DNA from: JBJMQS01 sp045802605
Lineage (GTDB): Bacteria > Planctomycetota > Planctomycetia > Gemmatales > Gemmataceae
DNA: 64,000 nt
Reading direction: 5' to 3'
NCBI GenBank assembly: GCA_045802605.1
Contig: JBJMQS010000073.1
Location: 202,686 to 266,685 of the forward strand
Shown piece after piece: positions 42,177 through 52,273 of this stretch (positions within the stretch are counted from its first letter, which is position 1; every line of letters begins with the position of its first letter). Position numbers and translations under genes: made by a program. The notes below the pieces were generated by a model that saw only the letters and a list, made by a program, of their open reading frames with translations, was not told the origin of the DNA and searched no databases.

Positions 42177-42593
42177 GGGATGGGGTCACTTAGTGCTTGG
42201 GTTGATAGAGATCAGTCCTTTTTGGCTGGTCATGGGCCTGGCCTGCGATTTCTCGCCTAACCCATAAACACACCGATCCCCGGGACACCCAATAATGATC
42301 CATCCCGAGCCTAACTCGCTCTGGGGCTTAGTCAAGCGACCGCGCAAGTTTTGCGGCTAATATCGTCTTGTTGGGTGAGGCCGGACGCCGTACCCTGCCT
42401 TGCGGCACCGGTCCTACGGCCTACGCAGACAAGGGCATCCGCGGGAGTTATCAGGCGGCCCCGCGTTTGCGGTTTTCCTAGCGGAAACCGGATTTCGGCC
42501 TTTAGAATAGAAACATGTCTGCGCGAATCAGCCCGCCGGCCCTATGCGCAGTGGGCAGGCGTTAAAGTCACCTCTTTCGGGAGTTCGGATACC
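42177..42593. other. Intergenic region between divergent genes
   Basis: About 415 bases between the coiled-coil gene and the VWA-protein gene. The plus-strand frame is open from 42351, but the added 81 residues are Arg/Cys/Pro-rich and come before a clean signal-peptide start at 42594, so I treat the stretch as leader and promoter DNA. A small hairpin (GGTTTTCC ... GGAAACC) lies at 42471-42489. Confidence 0.45.
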
Positions 42594-45500
42594 ATGACCA
42601 CCGTTCGCAGGCTGCAGGCGGCCGCCGCTCTTACCGCGGGCATCATGGCCGTCACCTGCTGGCACGTCGGCTCCAAAGCCTCGGCCCGCCGGCTCAATGG
42701 CCTGACCGGAACCAATAACTCGACTGCCACCACGGCCGTCGAATCCAACGGTATGTTCGCCGAGCGGCCGGTGATCACCTATCGCTCAGGGCAAGCCGAT
42801 GCATACTTTGCATTGCAACTTAAGCCCGATTTGGGTGCCGCTTCCTCCAAACCGCGCGATTTCGTTGCCGTCATCGATATCTCGGCGAGCCAGGCCGGGG
42901 CGCCGTTGCGCAATGCTCGTTTGCTCTTGGAAGAGATGGTCAAGCAAGCCGGCACCAACGATCGCTTTGCCGTCTGGGTCGTGAATACCCCGGAAGAAAC
43001 ACGGGACCTGACTCGCGGTCTGCGCAATCGCGACGACGCCCAACTGAAAGACTGCTTTACCGAACTCGAAAAAACGATTTACGCCGCCGGTGCCACGGAC
43101 CTCAAAGTCGGCCTCAAAAAAGTCCTGGCCGGCCTTTCGCTGCAAAGCGACCGCCGCACGGCCGTGGTCTACTTGGGCGACGGGGATAGTGTTCTCGATC
43201 CGCTGAATGACGCAGATCGTATGCGTATCTCCACCGAGCTTGTCGAACACAAAGTGCCGTTCATTTCGGTGCCCCTTGGCATCAAGCTCAATGCAAAGAA
43301 TCTTCACGGTTTGGCCCACGCCACCGGTGGCTGCGTTGTCCGGGTGACGGGCGGCGACAAACCCAAGGAAGCGGCCGCTCATGTATTGAGCGCGGTTTCC
43401 GCTCCGATCTACTATCCAAACAAAGTTGAGTACTCGGCCGAGGTCGTCGAAGCCTTGCCAAACCGCCTGCCGCCGCTTCGCTCGGATACACCGGTGCTGG
43501 TCGCCGGCTCGATGAAGGCTGCCAAGACTTTGGAGTGCCGTGTTGAAGGCGACGTCGATGGCCGTTCGCAATCGCTGACTATCAAGGAAAAGGTTCCCGA
43601 AGCGGCCGCGTCGAATTTCTTCTTGAGCAACCTCGTGAAGCAGTGGCGCGGGGCTGATCGTTCAGCGCCGGCCATCATGCGGGCGGATCGTGGCCTCGCA
43701 CTAGCCTTCGAGCAAACCCGCTTGGCCCGCGATGAATTCATCAACCAAGCGGTTTGGGCAGTCGGCCTGAACAAGTTGGATGCCGCACAGAATCTCTACG
43801 AGGCCGCAAAGTCGATTGACCCGACCGACAGCGAATCGGCCGCCGGCCTGACCGTGGTTCGCCGCCTGAAAGCCGGAGAGATCAACAAGGATCAACTGTT
43901 CAAAGAAGCCAAAGCCTTAGGTAGCGATGCCGACGACGTGAAGAAGACCAGCCTCATGCAGCCGGCCCAAGAAATGCCGGCATTGCCGCCAGCCGATGCC
44001 CCGGCGGCGGGCAATTTGCTCGACCTGGAACGGCGCCGCCGTGCTGTTCAAGAGCAGCAGATTACTGCGGTGGTGGATGATGCCATTCGCCAAGCGAGAC
44101 AACTGGTTAATACCGATCCCGATGCTGCCAACGATCTACTCAAGCGACAGTTGGCCTCAATCCGTGACAACGGCGATCTCAGCGAATCAATTCGAGCCGG
44201 CCTCGCCGGTCGCCTTGAAGGCGCGCTGCGCACGATTGAAGCCGAAGGGGCGCGCGTCAAGCAACGTCAAGAATCCGATCTCCGCATTCGCATCGAAGCC
44301 GAGCGCCGTCGCGGCCTTCAGGCCACGGCGGCCAGCGAGGAAGAGCGAATTCGTGAGCGCGTCCGAGTATTCGGCACGCTGATGGATCGGGCTCGATATG
44401 ACGAGGCGCGCAAGGAGTCTTTGGAGCTCGCCGCCGAACTAGTCGCCAAGGGGCACACGCCGCCGCCGGCCGTGCAAGCTAGCTCCACGGTCAATCACTA
44501 TGCCACCAATCTTCAGACCTACCAGGAGATTCGAAAGCTCAAAGACGATCGCGTTGTTCTGCAGATGCTGCTGGTGGAAAAGTCGCACCTGCCGTTCGAG
44601 GACGAGCCGCCCGTGGCATTCCCGCCGGCCTCGGTGTGGAAACAAGTCAGCGACATGCGTCGCGATCGATATGCCTCGGAATCGCTGGGTGGATTTAGCC
44701 GACGCACCGTTGAGCTTCGCGATAAACTCGCCAAACCGGTCAACGAAGAGTTTGCCTTCGACGGCATTCCCCTGCGCGACGTTCTCAAGACGCTCAGTGA
44801 AAACTACGGCATCACCTTTATCGTGAACTTGCCGGCCTTCAAAGAAGCGGCTCTCGAGCGGGTTGAGGAACAACCGATCCGGCTGCAGAAGATGCCGGGT
44901 GTCTCGCTCAGCACGATCCTGAATTTCATGCTTTCACAAGTGCAAGGCACCTACGTGATCAAGCGCGATTACGTCGAGATCACCACTCGTAAGGCGGCTG
45001 CCTTCGATAAGATCGTGAAAGCGTATCCGGTCGCGGACCTCGTGATTCCCATCCCCAGCGCCGTCGATCCACTGTCGTTGCAACAGAACCTGCAAGTGCT
45101 TGGCAGCTCGCTTTCCGCGAACGGCCAGGCGATCTTCGGTTCGGCCGGCGGTGGTTTGAATCTCGGTAACTTTGGTGGTGCCCTCGGCGTCGGCGCCCTT
45201 GGCGTCGGTGGTGTGGGCGGCTTCGGTGCGCTCGGCGTCGGCGGCGGTGCCGGTGGTGCTGCGGGCGCCCAGTTCTTGGGTGGCGCGCAGGGCTTCCAAG
45301 GTGGTGCCCTCGGCTTTGCGGGCGGCACCAATTCAGTCAACCTGGGCTTTGGTGGTGGCGTCACAGGATTCGGTGGCGGTCAGCAAGGCCAGTTCGGTAA
45401 CCTGGGTGGCCAATTCGGCATTCAGGGTGGCGATACCAGCCAACTTTTGATCGACCTGATCCAAAACGTCATCGCACCGAAAGAATGGAATACTCGTGCC

Positions 45501-47147
45501 AGTATCTTGCAACAACAAGCGAGCTTGATCAATGAAGGCGACGAAGCGCCGCCTTTGGATATCTCGCTCTTGAACGCGCTACAGTACTACCAGCCCTCTC
45601 GCGCCCTCGTCGTTCGCGGGTCCTCAAAGGTTCATACCAGGACCGGCGAGTTTGTCGCTTCGACCGGAGCGGCCGCTGGCGCCAAAGCTCCGAACGAACG
45701 GGGCGATATGCTAGTGTTCGCGCCAAAAGACAAAGACAACGCCCCGGCTGTGGCGGCAGCCCCGAAGAAGCCTAATCCGGCCCCGGTGAAGCCGGCCGAG
45801 CCGGTGGTTGCCAAGGCTCCGCACAACCCGAAAGAGTTGTGGCAGGACAACATGGCCCAAGGCAAGTTCAAGCCGCGCAATGTCATTGCGATGGCGGACG
45901 TTCTGAGCATCTGCAACAAGTTTGAAGATGCGTCCGAACTCCTCAAGGCCAACATTCGCCAAGGGCTTCTCACGCATCCCGCCGTGTTCGACGCCCTCGC
46001 CGTGGCGCTCGAAGGCGCCAAGGCCTCGGTCGAAGAGGTGGAGCGGGCTCGGCTCTCGAAGATCGACCTCGACTCCGAGAATCCGAAGAGCTTCGTTGAT
46101 CTGGCTCAGTCGATGATCGACCTGGGTCGTCACGAACGGGCACTCGAGTTCTGCAAGCGAGCGGCCGAATTGGATGCCGCGTCCCCGGATGCTTACCGCA
46201 AGGTGCTGACCATTAAGGGCAGCATTGATAATGCTCGATACGTGGAAACTGTGAAGTGGGCCGCGACCAATTTGCTTGATCGCGAATGGGAAATCGACGG
46301 CAACCTGAATCAGCAGCAGGCAAAGTCGGCGATCGAGAACCTGGCCAATCAGATGCAGGCCCAAGGCCGCCGCGATGATGCAGCGCAACTGCGACAGGTG
46401 GCCACCCGCCATCATCAGCGCGATCTCGTGATCGAATTGGCTTGGAGCGATCCGTCGGACCTCGACTTGATCGTCACCGAGCCAGTTGGCACGACCTGCT
46501 CAGTGAAGCAGCCGCGAACCCCCGCGGGTGGTTCTTGGATCGGTGACAAGCTCGGCGTTCGGCAAGAATCATACTCGGCCGCTCAGGGCTTCACCGGTAG
46601 CTACGATGTGACGGTTCGCCGCATCTGGGGCGAGCCGATGGGCAACAAGGCCACCTTGAAAGTCACGTATCACCAGGGCACCCCCGAAGAATCGACTGAG
46701 CTTCACACGCTGGTGCTCGATTCACACGGTCAGGCCAAGGTGAAGCTCGACTTGCACGGCGGCCGTCGTGTGCAAAGCGAAGCCGTGCCTGTCTCGGCTA
46801 CTGTGAAGCGGTTGCCGGTCGCTCGTGAATCGACTGACGACATCTACGCCACGCTCCGAGCGATGGCCGATCCGAATCTCGTCGTGGCTCGTCCGACCAC
46901 TCGCATCGGCTCGTCGGCCGGTGCGACGTTGACCGAACAAGCCCGCACCGCGACCAGCTACCAGCCCGGCGTTGAGTTGTCGCACCAGACCAAGGTGTCG
47001 CCGGCTCTGTCGAGCGGTGTGGATCTCTTGACTCAGACGACGATCAGCTCAGATCGCTCGTCCATGCGAGTCAGCCTGACGCCGGCCTTCGACACGGTGA
47101 TGCAGGCTCCGCACGTGCCGCTGGCTTCGGTCCCAGGCGGACAGTAA
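42594..47147 (+). CDS. Large exported protein: VWA domain, secretin-type N-domains, Gly-rich linker, TPR, C-terminal beta domain
   Basis: 1517 residues from the ATG at 42594 with a signal-anchor-like start (A-A-A-L-T-A-G-I-M-A-V-T). A von Willebrand A domain (about 85-265) has an intact MIDAS: D-I-S-A-S, then G-A-T-D and L-G-D-G-D-S. Helical repeats follow to about 700. Residues about 718-840 (F-D-G-I-P-L-R-D-V-L-K-T-L-S, Y-P-V-A-D-L-V-I-P-I) and 945-1000 (L-I-D-L-I-Q-N-V-I-A-P-K-E-W) match periplasmic blocks of the secretin at 654-4595, but no secretin channel domain follows. A Gly-rich stretch lies between. TPR-like helices (about 1080-1275) and a DUF2135-like domain (D-P-S-D-L-D-L-I-V-T-E-P) close the chain. 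It may assemble with the secretin. Function not known. Confidence 0.8.
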   Translation: MTTVRRLQAAAALTAGIMAVTCWHVGSKASARRLNGLTGTNNSTATTAVESNGMFAERPVITYRSGQADAYFALQLKPDLGAASSKPRDFVAVIDISASQAGAPLRNARLLLEEMVKQAGTNDRFAVWVVNTPEETRDLTRGLRNRDDAQLKDCFTELEKTIYAAGATDLKVGLKKVLAGLSLQSDRRTAVVYLGDGDSVLDPLNDADRMRISTELVEHKVPFISVPLGIKLNAKNLHGLAHATGGCVVRVTGGDKPKEAAAHVLSAVSAPIYYPNKVEYSAEVVEALPNRLPPLRSDTPVLVAGSMKAAKTLECRVEGDVDGRSQSLTIKEKVPEAAASNFFLSNLVKQWRGADRSAPAIMRADRGLALAFEQTRLARDEFINQAVWAVGLNKLDAAQNLYEAAKSIDPTDSESAAGLTVVRRLKAGEINKDQLFKEAKALGSDADDVKKTSLMQPAQEMPALPPADAPAAGNLLDLERRRRAVQEQQITAVVDDAIRQARQLVNTDPDAANDLLKRQLASIRDNGDLSESIRAGLAGRLEGALRTIEAEGARVKQRQESDLRIRIEAERRRGLQATAASEEERIRERVRVFGTLMDRARYDEARKESLELAAELVAKGHTPPPAVQASSTVNHYATNLQTYQEIRKLKDDRVVLQMLLVEKSHLPFEDEPPVAFPPASVWKQVSDMRRDRYASESLGGFSRRTVELRDKLAKPVNEEFAFDGIPLRDVLKTLSENYGITFIVNLPAFKEAALERVEEQPIRLQKMPGVSLSTILNFMLSQVQGTYVIKRDYVEITTRKAAAFDKIVKAYPVADLVIPIPSAVDPLSLQQNLQVLGSSLSANGQAIFGSAGGGLNLGNFGGALGVGALGVGGVGGFGALGVGGGAGGAAGAQFLGGAQGFQGGALGFAGGTNSVNLGFGGGVTGFGGGQQGQFGNLGGQFGIQGGDTSQLLIDLIQNVIAPKEWNTRASILQQQASLINEGDEAPPLDISLLNALQYYQPSRALVVRGSSKVHTRTGEFVASTGAAAGAKAPNERGDMLVFAPKDKDNAPAVAAAPKKPNPAPVKPAEPVVAKAPHNPKELWQDNMAQGKFKPRNVIAMADVLSICNKFEDASELLKANIRQGLLTHPAVFDALAVALEGAKASVEEVERARLSKIDLDSENPKSFVDLAQSMIDLGRHERALEFCKRAAELDAASPDAYRKVLTIKGSIDNARYVETVKWAATNLLDREWEIDGNLNQQQAKSAIENLANQMQAQGRRDDAAQLRQVATRHHQRDLVIELAWSDPSDLDLIVTEPVGTTCSVKQPRTPAGGSWIGDKLGVRQESYSAAQGFTGSYDVTVRRIWGEPMGNKATLKVTYHQGTPEESTELHTLVLDSHGQAKVKLDLHGGRRVQSEAVPVSATVKRLPVARESTDDIYATLRAMADPNLVVARPTTRIGSSAGATLTEQARTATSYQPGVELSHQTKVSPALSSGVDLLTQTTISSDRSSMRVSLTPAFDTVMQAPHVPLASVPGGQ

Positions 47148-47162
47148 TTTTGATCTGGCTTC

Positions 47163-47200
47163 GAAAGCCCCGCGGGCACAACCCGCGGGGCTTTCTTTTT
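47163..47200 (+). terminator. Strong Rho-independent terminator
   Basis: Perfect 14-bp stem (GAAAGCCCCGCGGG, 47163-47176, with 47182-47195), loop CACAA, then five T. It lies 15 bases after the stop of the VWA-protein gene. Confidence 0.95.
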
Positions 47201-47273
47201 GCCCTGGCTCACCGCGCTCGATAAGAACCATAAAACTCCGTTAGGCTTTGAGCGCCGGCTCGTCGGAGTTGTC

Positions 47274-48398
47274 ATGCGTTACCTATTCTCTGCTACAGCC
47301 GCCATCGTTTTAACATTGAACGCTTCGGCGGCGGACATTTCGCCCTTGATCGCCAAGATCAAGGCAGTCGGGCCCGACGGGGTAGGGTCCGTTGAAGCGG
47401 CGGCCGCATGGAAACAGTTGAGCCACCAAGGACTCGACTCGGTGATCCCAATTCTCTCGGCCATCGATGGCGCATCGCCGCTCGCGGCGAACTGGCTTTG
47501 TTCCGCGGTGGATGCGGTCATCGAGCGGGCCGGCAGCCAGCCGCTCCCAAGCGCGGACCTCGAAAAGTTTCTTGCGAATCGCTCGCATGCAGCCCGCGCT
47601 CGCCGATTGGCGTACGAATTGATCTGTCGGGCAAACCCTACCGCTCCAGAAAGCTGGTTGCCCCGCTTCTTTGACGACCCCGCGCCAGAGTTGCGATTTG
47701 TCGCCGTGAAGTCGGCATTCGAGAAAGTGAAGGGGGCACCCAAAGAAGACGCAGCGGCCATCAAAGAACTCGACCGCTTATTGCAAGCGTCACGCAACTT
47801 CGATCAGATCGAGGAGATTGCCAAGGCGTTGGACGATCGCGGCGAGAAAAGAGACTTGACGGATCATTTCGGCTTCCTGAAATCGTGGCACGTGATCGGC
47901 CCATTCGACAACGCCAATGGCACCGCGGGCTTCGCACAGGTATTTCCTCCAGAGACAAAGGTCGATCTCAATGCCGAACTGCCTGGCAAAGCAGGCCCAG
48001 TCAAATGGCAGGTCACCACATCGACCGCGCAGTACGCGCCAATCGACCTCAACAAAGTCCTCGGCAAACACAAGAACGCTGTCGCGTACGCTTACGCAGA
48101 AGTGAATTCTCCGGAGGCCGAGGATGTGGAAGTTCGTGTCGCGTCGGCCACCGGCGTCAAAGCGTTCGTGAATGGTAAAGAAGTGTTGGCCCGCGAGAGC
48201 TATCACCAAGGCATGACGCCCGACTCGCACATCGCCGCTGTTCGATTGCAAAAGGGCCGTAACACCATCCTGGTGAAGATCGTGCAAAACGACGAGAAGA
48301 TGCAACATCAGCAGGAATGGCAATTCCAACTGCGCGTGACTGATGCGAGTGGCGCAAAAGCGAAGGTCGAACAGGTGTCGCCGGTCACGGCCAAGTGA
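47274..48398 (+). CDS. Secreted protein with helical repeats and a C-terminal beta-sandwich
   Basis: 374 residues from the ATG at 47274 with GGAG upstream; the longer open frame to 47199 runs back into the terminator. A signal peptide (F-S-A-T-A-A-I-V-L-T-L-N-A-S-A-A) precedes a region of short helices resembling HEAT repeats (about 25-190), then F-L-K-S-W-H-V-I-G-P-F-D-N, a segment that in planctomycete and verrucomicrobial exported proteins introduces a galactose-binding-like domain; V-K-A-F-V-N-G-K-E-V and G-R-N-T-I-L-V-K-I fit that fold. It is coupled to the next gene by overlapping stop and ribosome site, so the two may function together outside the cell. Confidence 0.78.
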   Translation: MRYLFSATAAIVLTLNASAADISPLIAKIKAVGPDGVGSVEAAAAWKQLSHQGLDSVIPILSAIDGASPLAANWLCSAVDAVIERAGSQPLPSADLEKFLANRSHAARARRLAYELICRANPTAPESWLPRFFDDPAPELRFVAVKSAFEKVKGAPKEDAAAIKELDRLLQASRNFDQIEEIAKALDDRGEKRDLTDHFGFLKSWHVIGPFDNANGTAGFAQVFPPETKVDLNAELPGKAGPVKWQVTTSTAQYAPIDLNKVLGKHKNAVAYAYAEVNSPEAEDVEVRVASATGVKAFVNGKEVLARESYHQGMTPDSHIAAVRLQKGRNTILVKIVQNDEKMQHQQEWQFQLRVTDASGAKAKVEQVSPVTAK

Positions 48399-48406
48399 GG
48401 ATCACC

Positions 48407-49621
48407 ATGTTTCGCACGACATTGTTTGTTGCCTTGGTCGCAACTTCCGCGATGGCGGCCGATCTCGCCTGGCCGCAGTTTCGCGGCCCCTCGGGCCGTG
48501 CCGTGTCCACCGAGGTCGGCTTGCCGGACAAGATTGCCCCGGGTGAGAACGAGCGCTGGGTCGTGGACCTCCCCGGCCGCGGATTGTCTTGCGCGGTGAT
48601 CGCCGATGGCCGCATTTATCTGACCGCCAACTCAGGCCTCGACCAGAGCCGATTGCATGTGTTGGCCTACAGCACTGCCGGAAAGAAGCTGTGGGAGCGT
48701 CAGCTCTGGGTGACCGGCCAAACGTTTTGCCACCCTGTCACCTGCATGGCTTGTCCGACGGTTGCGACCGACGGCAAGCTCGTGCACGCACTGTTCGCGA
48801 CCGGCGATCTGATGTCATTGACCACCGATGGGGAGGTGCGCTGGGTCCGCTCGCTCTTGAGCGAATTCCCGAACATGATCAATCATGTGGGTCGGTCGTC
48901 ATCGCCGGTGCTCGCCGGCGACGTGCTCATTGTGCTGATGGAGAACCAGGGCGAGTCGTACTTGCTCGGCATCGATGCTAATAGTGGCACAACCAAATGG
49001 AAGCAGCCGCGCCAATCCGCGCAAAACAACTGGATCACCCCGCTCGTCATCGAGTCGCACGGCTCGCAGCTTGTGCTCGTCCCATCGTACGACGGCATGA
49101 CGGCCTATGAGGCGCGCACTGGCGAAGTGAAATGGAAGTATGGCGACGAAGGGCTCCATGTCATTCCATCGCCCACGCCCGTGGGAGAGGGTGAACTGGT
49201 TCTCGCGCCCTCGATGAAGGGGCTCGACGTGATGCGCCCGGGCGAGGCAAAAGTTGACGTCGTTTGGAAATCGCCGAAGTTGCGTCTGGCCAATGCCAGC
49301 CCGTTGGCGGCCGACGGCAAGGTTTATTGCCTCTCAAAGAACTCTCTGACCTGCGCCGATCTGACCGATGGCAAGTCTCTTTGGGAACTCAGGGTCAAAG
49401 GCCCATTCTGGGCTTCGCCGGTGCTCGCCGACGGGAAGATTTACATGGTCAGCGACGAAGGCGTCGTCACCGTGGTCAAGCTTGGCAAAGAAGGGACAGT
49501 GCTCTCGACCGGCGAGATGAAAGAGCCCATCTATGCGACACCGGCCGTCGCGGAATCGTCGATATTTTTGCGGTCGGATAAGCACCTTTGGTGTTTCGGC
49601 ATCGCGAAGAAGACCAGTTGA
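48407..49621 (+). CDS. PQQ-like beta-propeller repeat protein, secreted
   Basis: 404 residues from the ATG at 48407, with GAGGA upstream that overlaps the preceding stop region. A signal peptide (T-L-F-V-A-L-V-A-T-S-A-M-A-A-D) is followed by W-P-Q-F-R-G-P-S-G, the usual opening of planctomycete PQQ-like propellers, and repeats with A-x-x-G-x-x-Y/W and W-K/E-x (K-L-W-E-R-Q, T-K-W-K-Q-P, V-K-W-K-Y-G, S-L-W-E-L). It has the propeller scaffold but no quinoprotein dehydrogenase active-site motifs that I can see. A binding or assembly role similar to BamB is possible. Confidence 0.88.
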   Translation: MFRTTLFVALVATSAMAADLAWPQFRGPSGRAVSTEVGLPDKIAPGENERWVVDLPGRGLSCAVIADGRIYLTANSGLDQSRLHVLAYSTAGKKLWERQLWVTGQTFCHPVTCMACPTVATDGKLVHALFATGDLMSLTTDGEVRWVRSLLSEFPNMINHVGRSSSPVLAGDVLIVLMENQGESYLLGIDANSGTTKWKQPRQSAQNNWITPLVIESHGSQLVLVPSYDGMTAYEARTGEVKWKYGDEGLHVIPSPTPVGEGELVLAPSMKGLDVMRPGEAKVDVVWKSPKLRLANASPLAADGKVYCLSKNSLTCADLTDGKSLWELRVKGPFWASPVLADGKIYMVSDEGVVTVVKLGKEGTVLSTGEMKEPIYATPAVAESSIFLRSDKHLWCFGIAKKTS

Positions 49622-49882
49622 TGCCGGCAGACCGAAGGTACTGATTACTCATAATTTCATCATCAATTCGTCGCCGCCAAAATGTCCGATCGCGCGGCAA
49701 AAAGAGGTCACGTAGTTCAGCGGCAGTGCGTTGACTTCGCTAATAACGGCGTGATACTGTATCTACTTATTGTCGGTTTCATTGTTTGCTTCCTGACGAG
49801 CGTCTGACGGCCGATTATCCTATCACCATGCCCGGCCGCCCCCGCCGAACGTGCCCGAGCGAATTGGAGAGGTTAACCCACG

Positions 49883-52261
49883 ATGGCTGCACCCTTGGGC
49901 GTATGGGGCATTGATATCGGTCAATGCGCCCTCAAGGCCCTGCGCGTTGAACTCGTCGATGGTCAAGTCACAGCCACGGCGTTCGATTACGTCGAACATC
50001 CGAAAATTCTTAGTCAACCCGACGCCGACCCGGACCAACTCACCCGCGAGGCCCTCGACCAGTTCTTGTCGCGGAACTCGCTGAAGGGCGACTTGGTAGT
50101 CATCGGCGTTCCCGGCCAAAGCGGTCTTGCGCGATTTGTGAAACTGCCGCCGGTCGAAGAGAAAAAGATCATCGACATTGTCCGCTTTGAAGCGAAGCAG
50201 CAGATTCCCTTTCCGCTCGAAGAAGTCGTCTGGGATTTTCAGAAGATCGGCTCCGGTGAAGTGGCTGACGGCTTTGCGCTCGAGACCGAAATCGGCCTAT
50301 TCGCCATGAAGCGGGACATGATCTCCCGCGCGCTGTCGCAGTACCAAGAAGTGAACGTTGAAGTTGATGTCGTGCAGATGGCCCCGTTGGCACTGTGCAA
50401 CCTGGTCGCCTACGAGATGCTGAACAAGGGCGGTACGCCCACCGGTGCGGAAGAGGAAGACGATACGCCGCGCGGCAAACGCAAGTGCGTGGTCGCTTTG
50501 GATATCGGGGCGGACGCGTCGAACCTCGTGGTCACCGACGGCGAAAAAGTGATCTGGCAACGCCCGATCCCGCTGGGTGGCAATCACCTGACCCGGGCCC
50601 TCTCGAAAGAACTGAAGCTCACGTTCGCCAAAGCGGAACATCTCAAACGGAACGCGGCGAAGTCTCCGCCCGAGCTCAAGACCATCCTCGCGGCTCTGAA
50701 GCCGGTGCTGACCGATCTCGTCGGCGAAGTGCAACGGTCGCTCGGCTACTTCATTAACTCGCACCGCGAAGCTCATGTGGCTTATCTCGTCGGCTTGGGC
50801 AGTGCATTCCGCCTGCCCGGTTTGCAGAAATACTTGCAGGAGAAATTGCAGCTCGACGTCCGCAAGCCGACCAAGTTCAACCGGCTAGCCGGCGACGAAG
50901 TGATCTCCGCTCCCGTCTTCACCGAAAACCTGTTGAGCTTCGCCGTTTGTTACGGTCTCGCGGTGCAGGGCACGAAGCTCTCGCGCTTGACGACCAATTT
51001 GCTGCCGCCGGAGATTCGCCAAGATCGGATGATCCGGGCGAAGAAGCCTTGGGCTGTGGCGGCCGCCGTCGCCCTCTTCGCCGGGGCCGGCGTCCTGACG
51101 GCGGGTTATGCCTGGAGCTACAAAGCGGTGACGGCCGCCCCGGTGACGGAAGCTCTCAAGGGCGCGGATGCTGCGGTCAAACGCGTAAACCAGCGCCAAC
51201 AGCAAGTCGACGCGAAGACCAAAGAGGTCGAAGGCACCCGCGATGCCGTGTACGGCATCATCGCCGGCCGCGAAGAACAATTAAATTGGATTCGGCTCAA
51301 CGAGTACGTCAATATTTGCTTGCCTCAGCCGGACGGCAAAAACCTGCCGCTCACGGGCCGCAACCCTCGGCCGGGCGGCAAAAAGGATGAGCTCGAGCCG
51401 ATGCAGGTGAAGTATTGGAATTTCGATAAGGCCAAAGAAGCGAATCAGGAATATCAGGAGCGCGTCAAAGGCGGGGAAGCGGCCGACGCACCGCTCGACC
51501 CAGAGCTGCGCGAGAATCTCTGCCACGTCGATGTCGAAGCGATCTACACCTTTTACGTGTCGAGCGCAAAACAGTTTTACGACACCGCCAAGGCAAAGTC
51601 ATTGGACGAGACGGGCGCGCAATTCAACGGCATGTTGGATTTCGACGTCAACAATCCGCCTCCTGCAGAGCCTGCCTGGGCAGTCGCCATTCACGGTTCA
51701 ACCTACCAGAAGGATGGCGCGATATTCCTGCGCGACACGCTGGTTTACAACCTCGCGCGGAACTGTAAGCGGAATTTCACCGGCGGCGCGGCCACGGCGG
51801 CTCCGGCGGCCGACGCGGCCAAAGCTCCTGATGACCCGATCCACGACCGCGTCACCCACGTGTTCCTCTGGAACTGCTTGCCTTTCGAGCCGAAACCCGG
51901 ATCGTTCAGCTACATCAGCAAGAACTATCTGCGGCCATTGGTCTCCTCAGGGGGCGGAGCCGCTCCCGCTCCGGGCGCACCGCCCGCTGGCGGCGACGCG
52001 CGAGACACGTGGGTGCCGTTGGCTAGCTCCGGCGGTGGCGGTGGCGGTGGCATCGGTGGCGGCGCGGCACCTGCGGCCGGTGGTGGAGGCGGCCGCGGCG
52101 GCGGTGGCGGGGGTCGCGGCGGCGGAGCACCGCCTACGGACTTTGGTGGCGGCGGCGGTACCCCGGTGCCCACTGAGTTGAAAACCAAACCACGCTACGA
52201 GTTCGTCGTCATGTTCTTGTGGCGCGAACCGATTCCTTCCGACAACCTTGGGAAACCCTGA
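49883..52261 (+). CDS. pilM: Type IV pilus assembly protein PilM fused to a PilN-like membrane segment
   Basis: 792 residues, more than twice the usual PilM. Residues 1-370 are the actin-like PilM ATPase fold: G-V-W-G-I-D-I-G-Q-C-A-L-K-A-L-R near the start, R-F-E-A-K-Q-Q-I-P-F-P and V-V-A-L-D-I-G-A-D-A-S-N-L-V-V. Then T-N-L-L-P-P-E-I-R-Q-D, the motif with which PilN/GspL-type proteins begin, introduces one membrane helix (about 389-412) and a periplasmic part with a coiled coil. The end (about 690-770) is Gly/Ala/Pro-rich. PilM and PilN normally interact in the inner-membrane pilus platform; here they are one chain. It is first in a three-gene operon. Confidence 0.9.
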   Translation: MAAPLGVWGIDIGQCALKALRVELVDGQVTATAFDYVEHPKILSQPDADPDQLTREALDQFLSRNSLKGDLVVIGVPGQSGLARFVKLPPVEEKKIIDIVRFEAKQQIPFPLEEVVWDFQKIGSGEVADGFALETEIGLFAMKRDMISRALSQYQEVNVEVDVVQMAPLALCNLVAYEMLNKGGTPTGAEEEDDTPRGKRKCVVALDIGADASNLVVTDGEKVIWQRPIPLGGNHLTRALSKELKLTFAKAEHLKRNAAKSPPELKTILAALKPVLTDLVGEVQRSLGYFINSHREAHVAYLVGLGSAFRLPGLQKYLQEKLQLDVRKPTKFNRLAGDEVISAPVFTENLLSFAVCYGLAVQGTKLSRLTTNLLPPEIRQDRMIRAKKPWAVAAAVALFAGAGVLTAGYAWSYKAVTAAPVTEALKGADAAVKRVNQRQQQVDAKTKEVEGTRDAVYGIIAGREEQLNWIRLNEYVNICLPQPDGKNLPLTGRNPRPGGKKDELEPMQVKYWNFDKAKEANQEYQERVKGGEAADAPLDPELRENLCHVDVEAIYTFYVSSAKQFYDTAKAKSLDETGAQFNGMLDFDVNNPPPAEPAWAVAIHGSTYQKDGAIFLRDTLVYNLARNCKRNFTGGAATAAPAADAAKAPDDPIHDRVTHVFLWNCLPFEPKPGSFSYISKNYLRPLVSSGGGAAPAPGAPPAGGDARDTWVPLASSGGGGGGGIGGGAAPAAGGGGGRGGGGGGRGGGAPPTDFGGGGGTPVPTELKTKPRYEFVVMFLWREPIPSDNLGKP

Positions 52262-52273
52262 TAGTAACCAACC

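Noticed and set aside
42351..42593. N-terminal extension of the VWA protein
   Set aside because: The 81 extra residues are Arg/Cys/Pro-rich, and a signal-peptide start with its own ATG follows at 42594.
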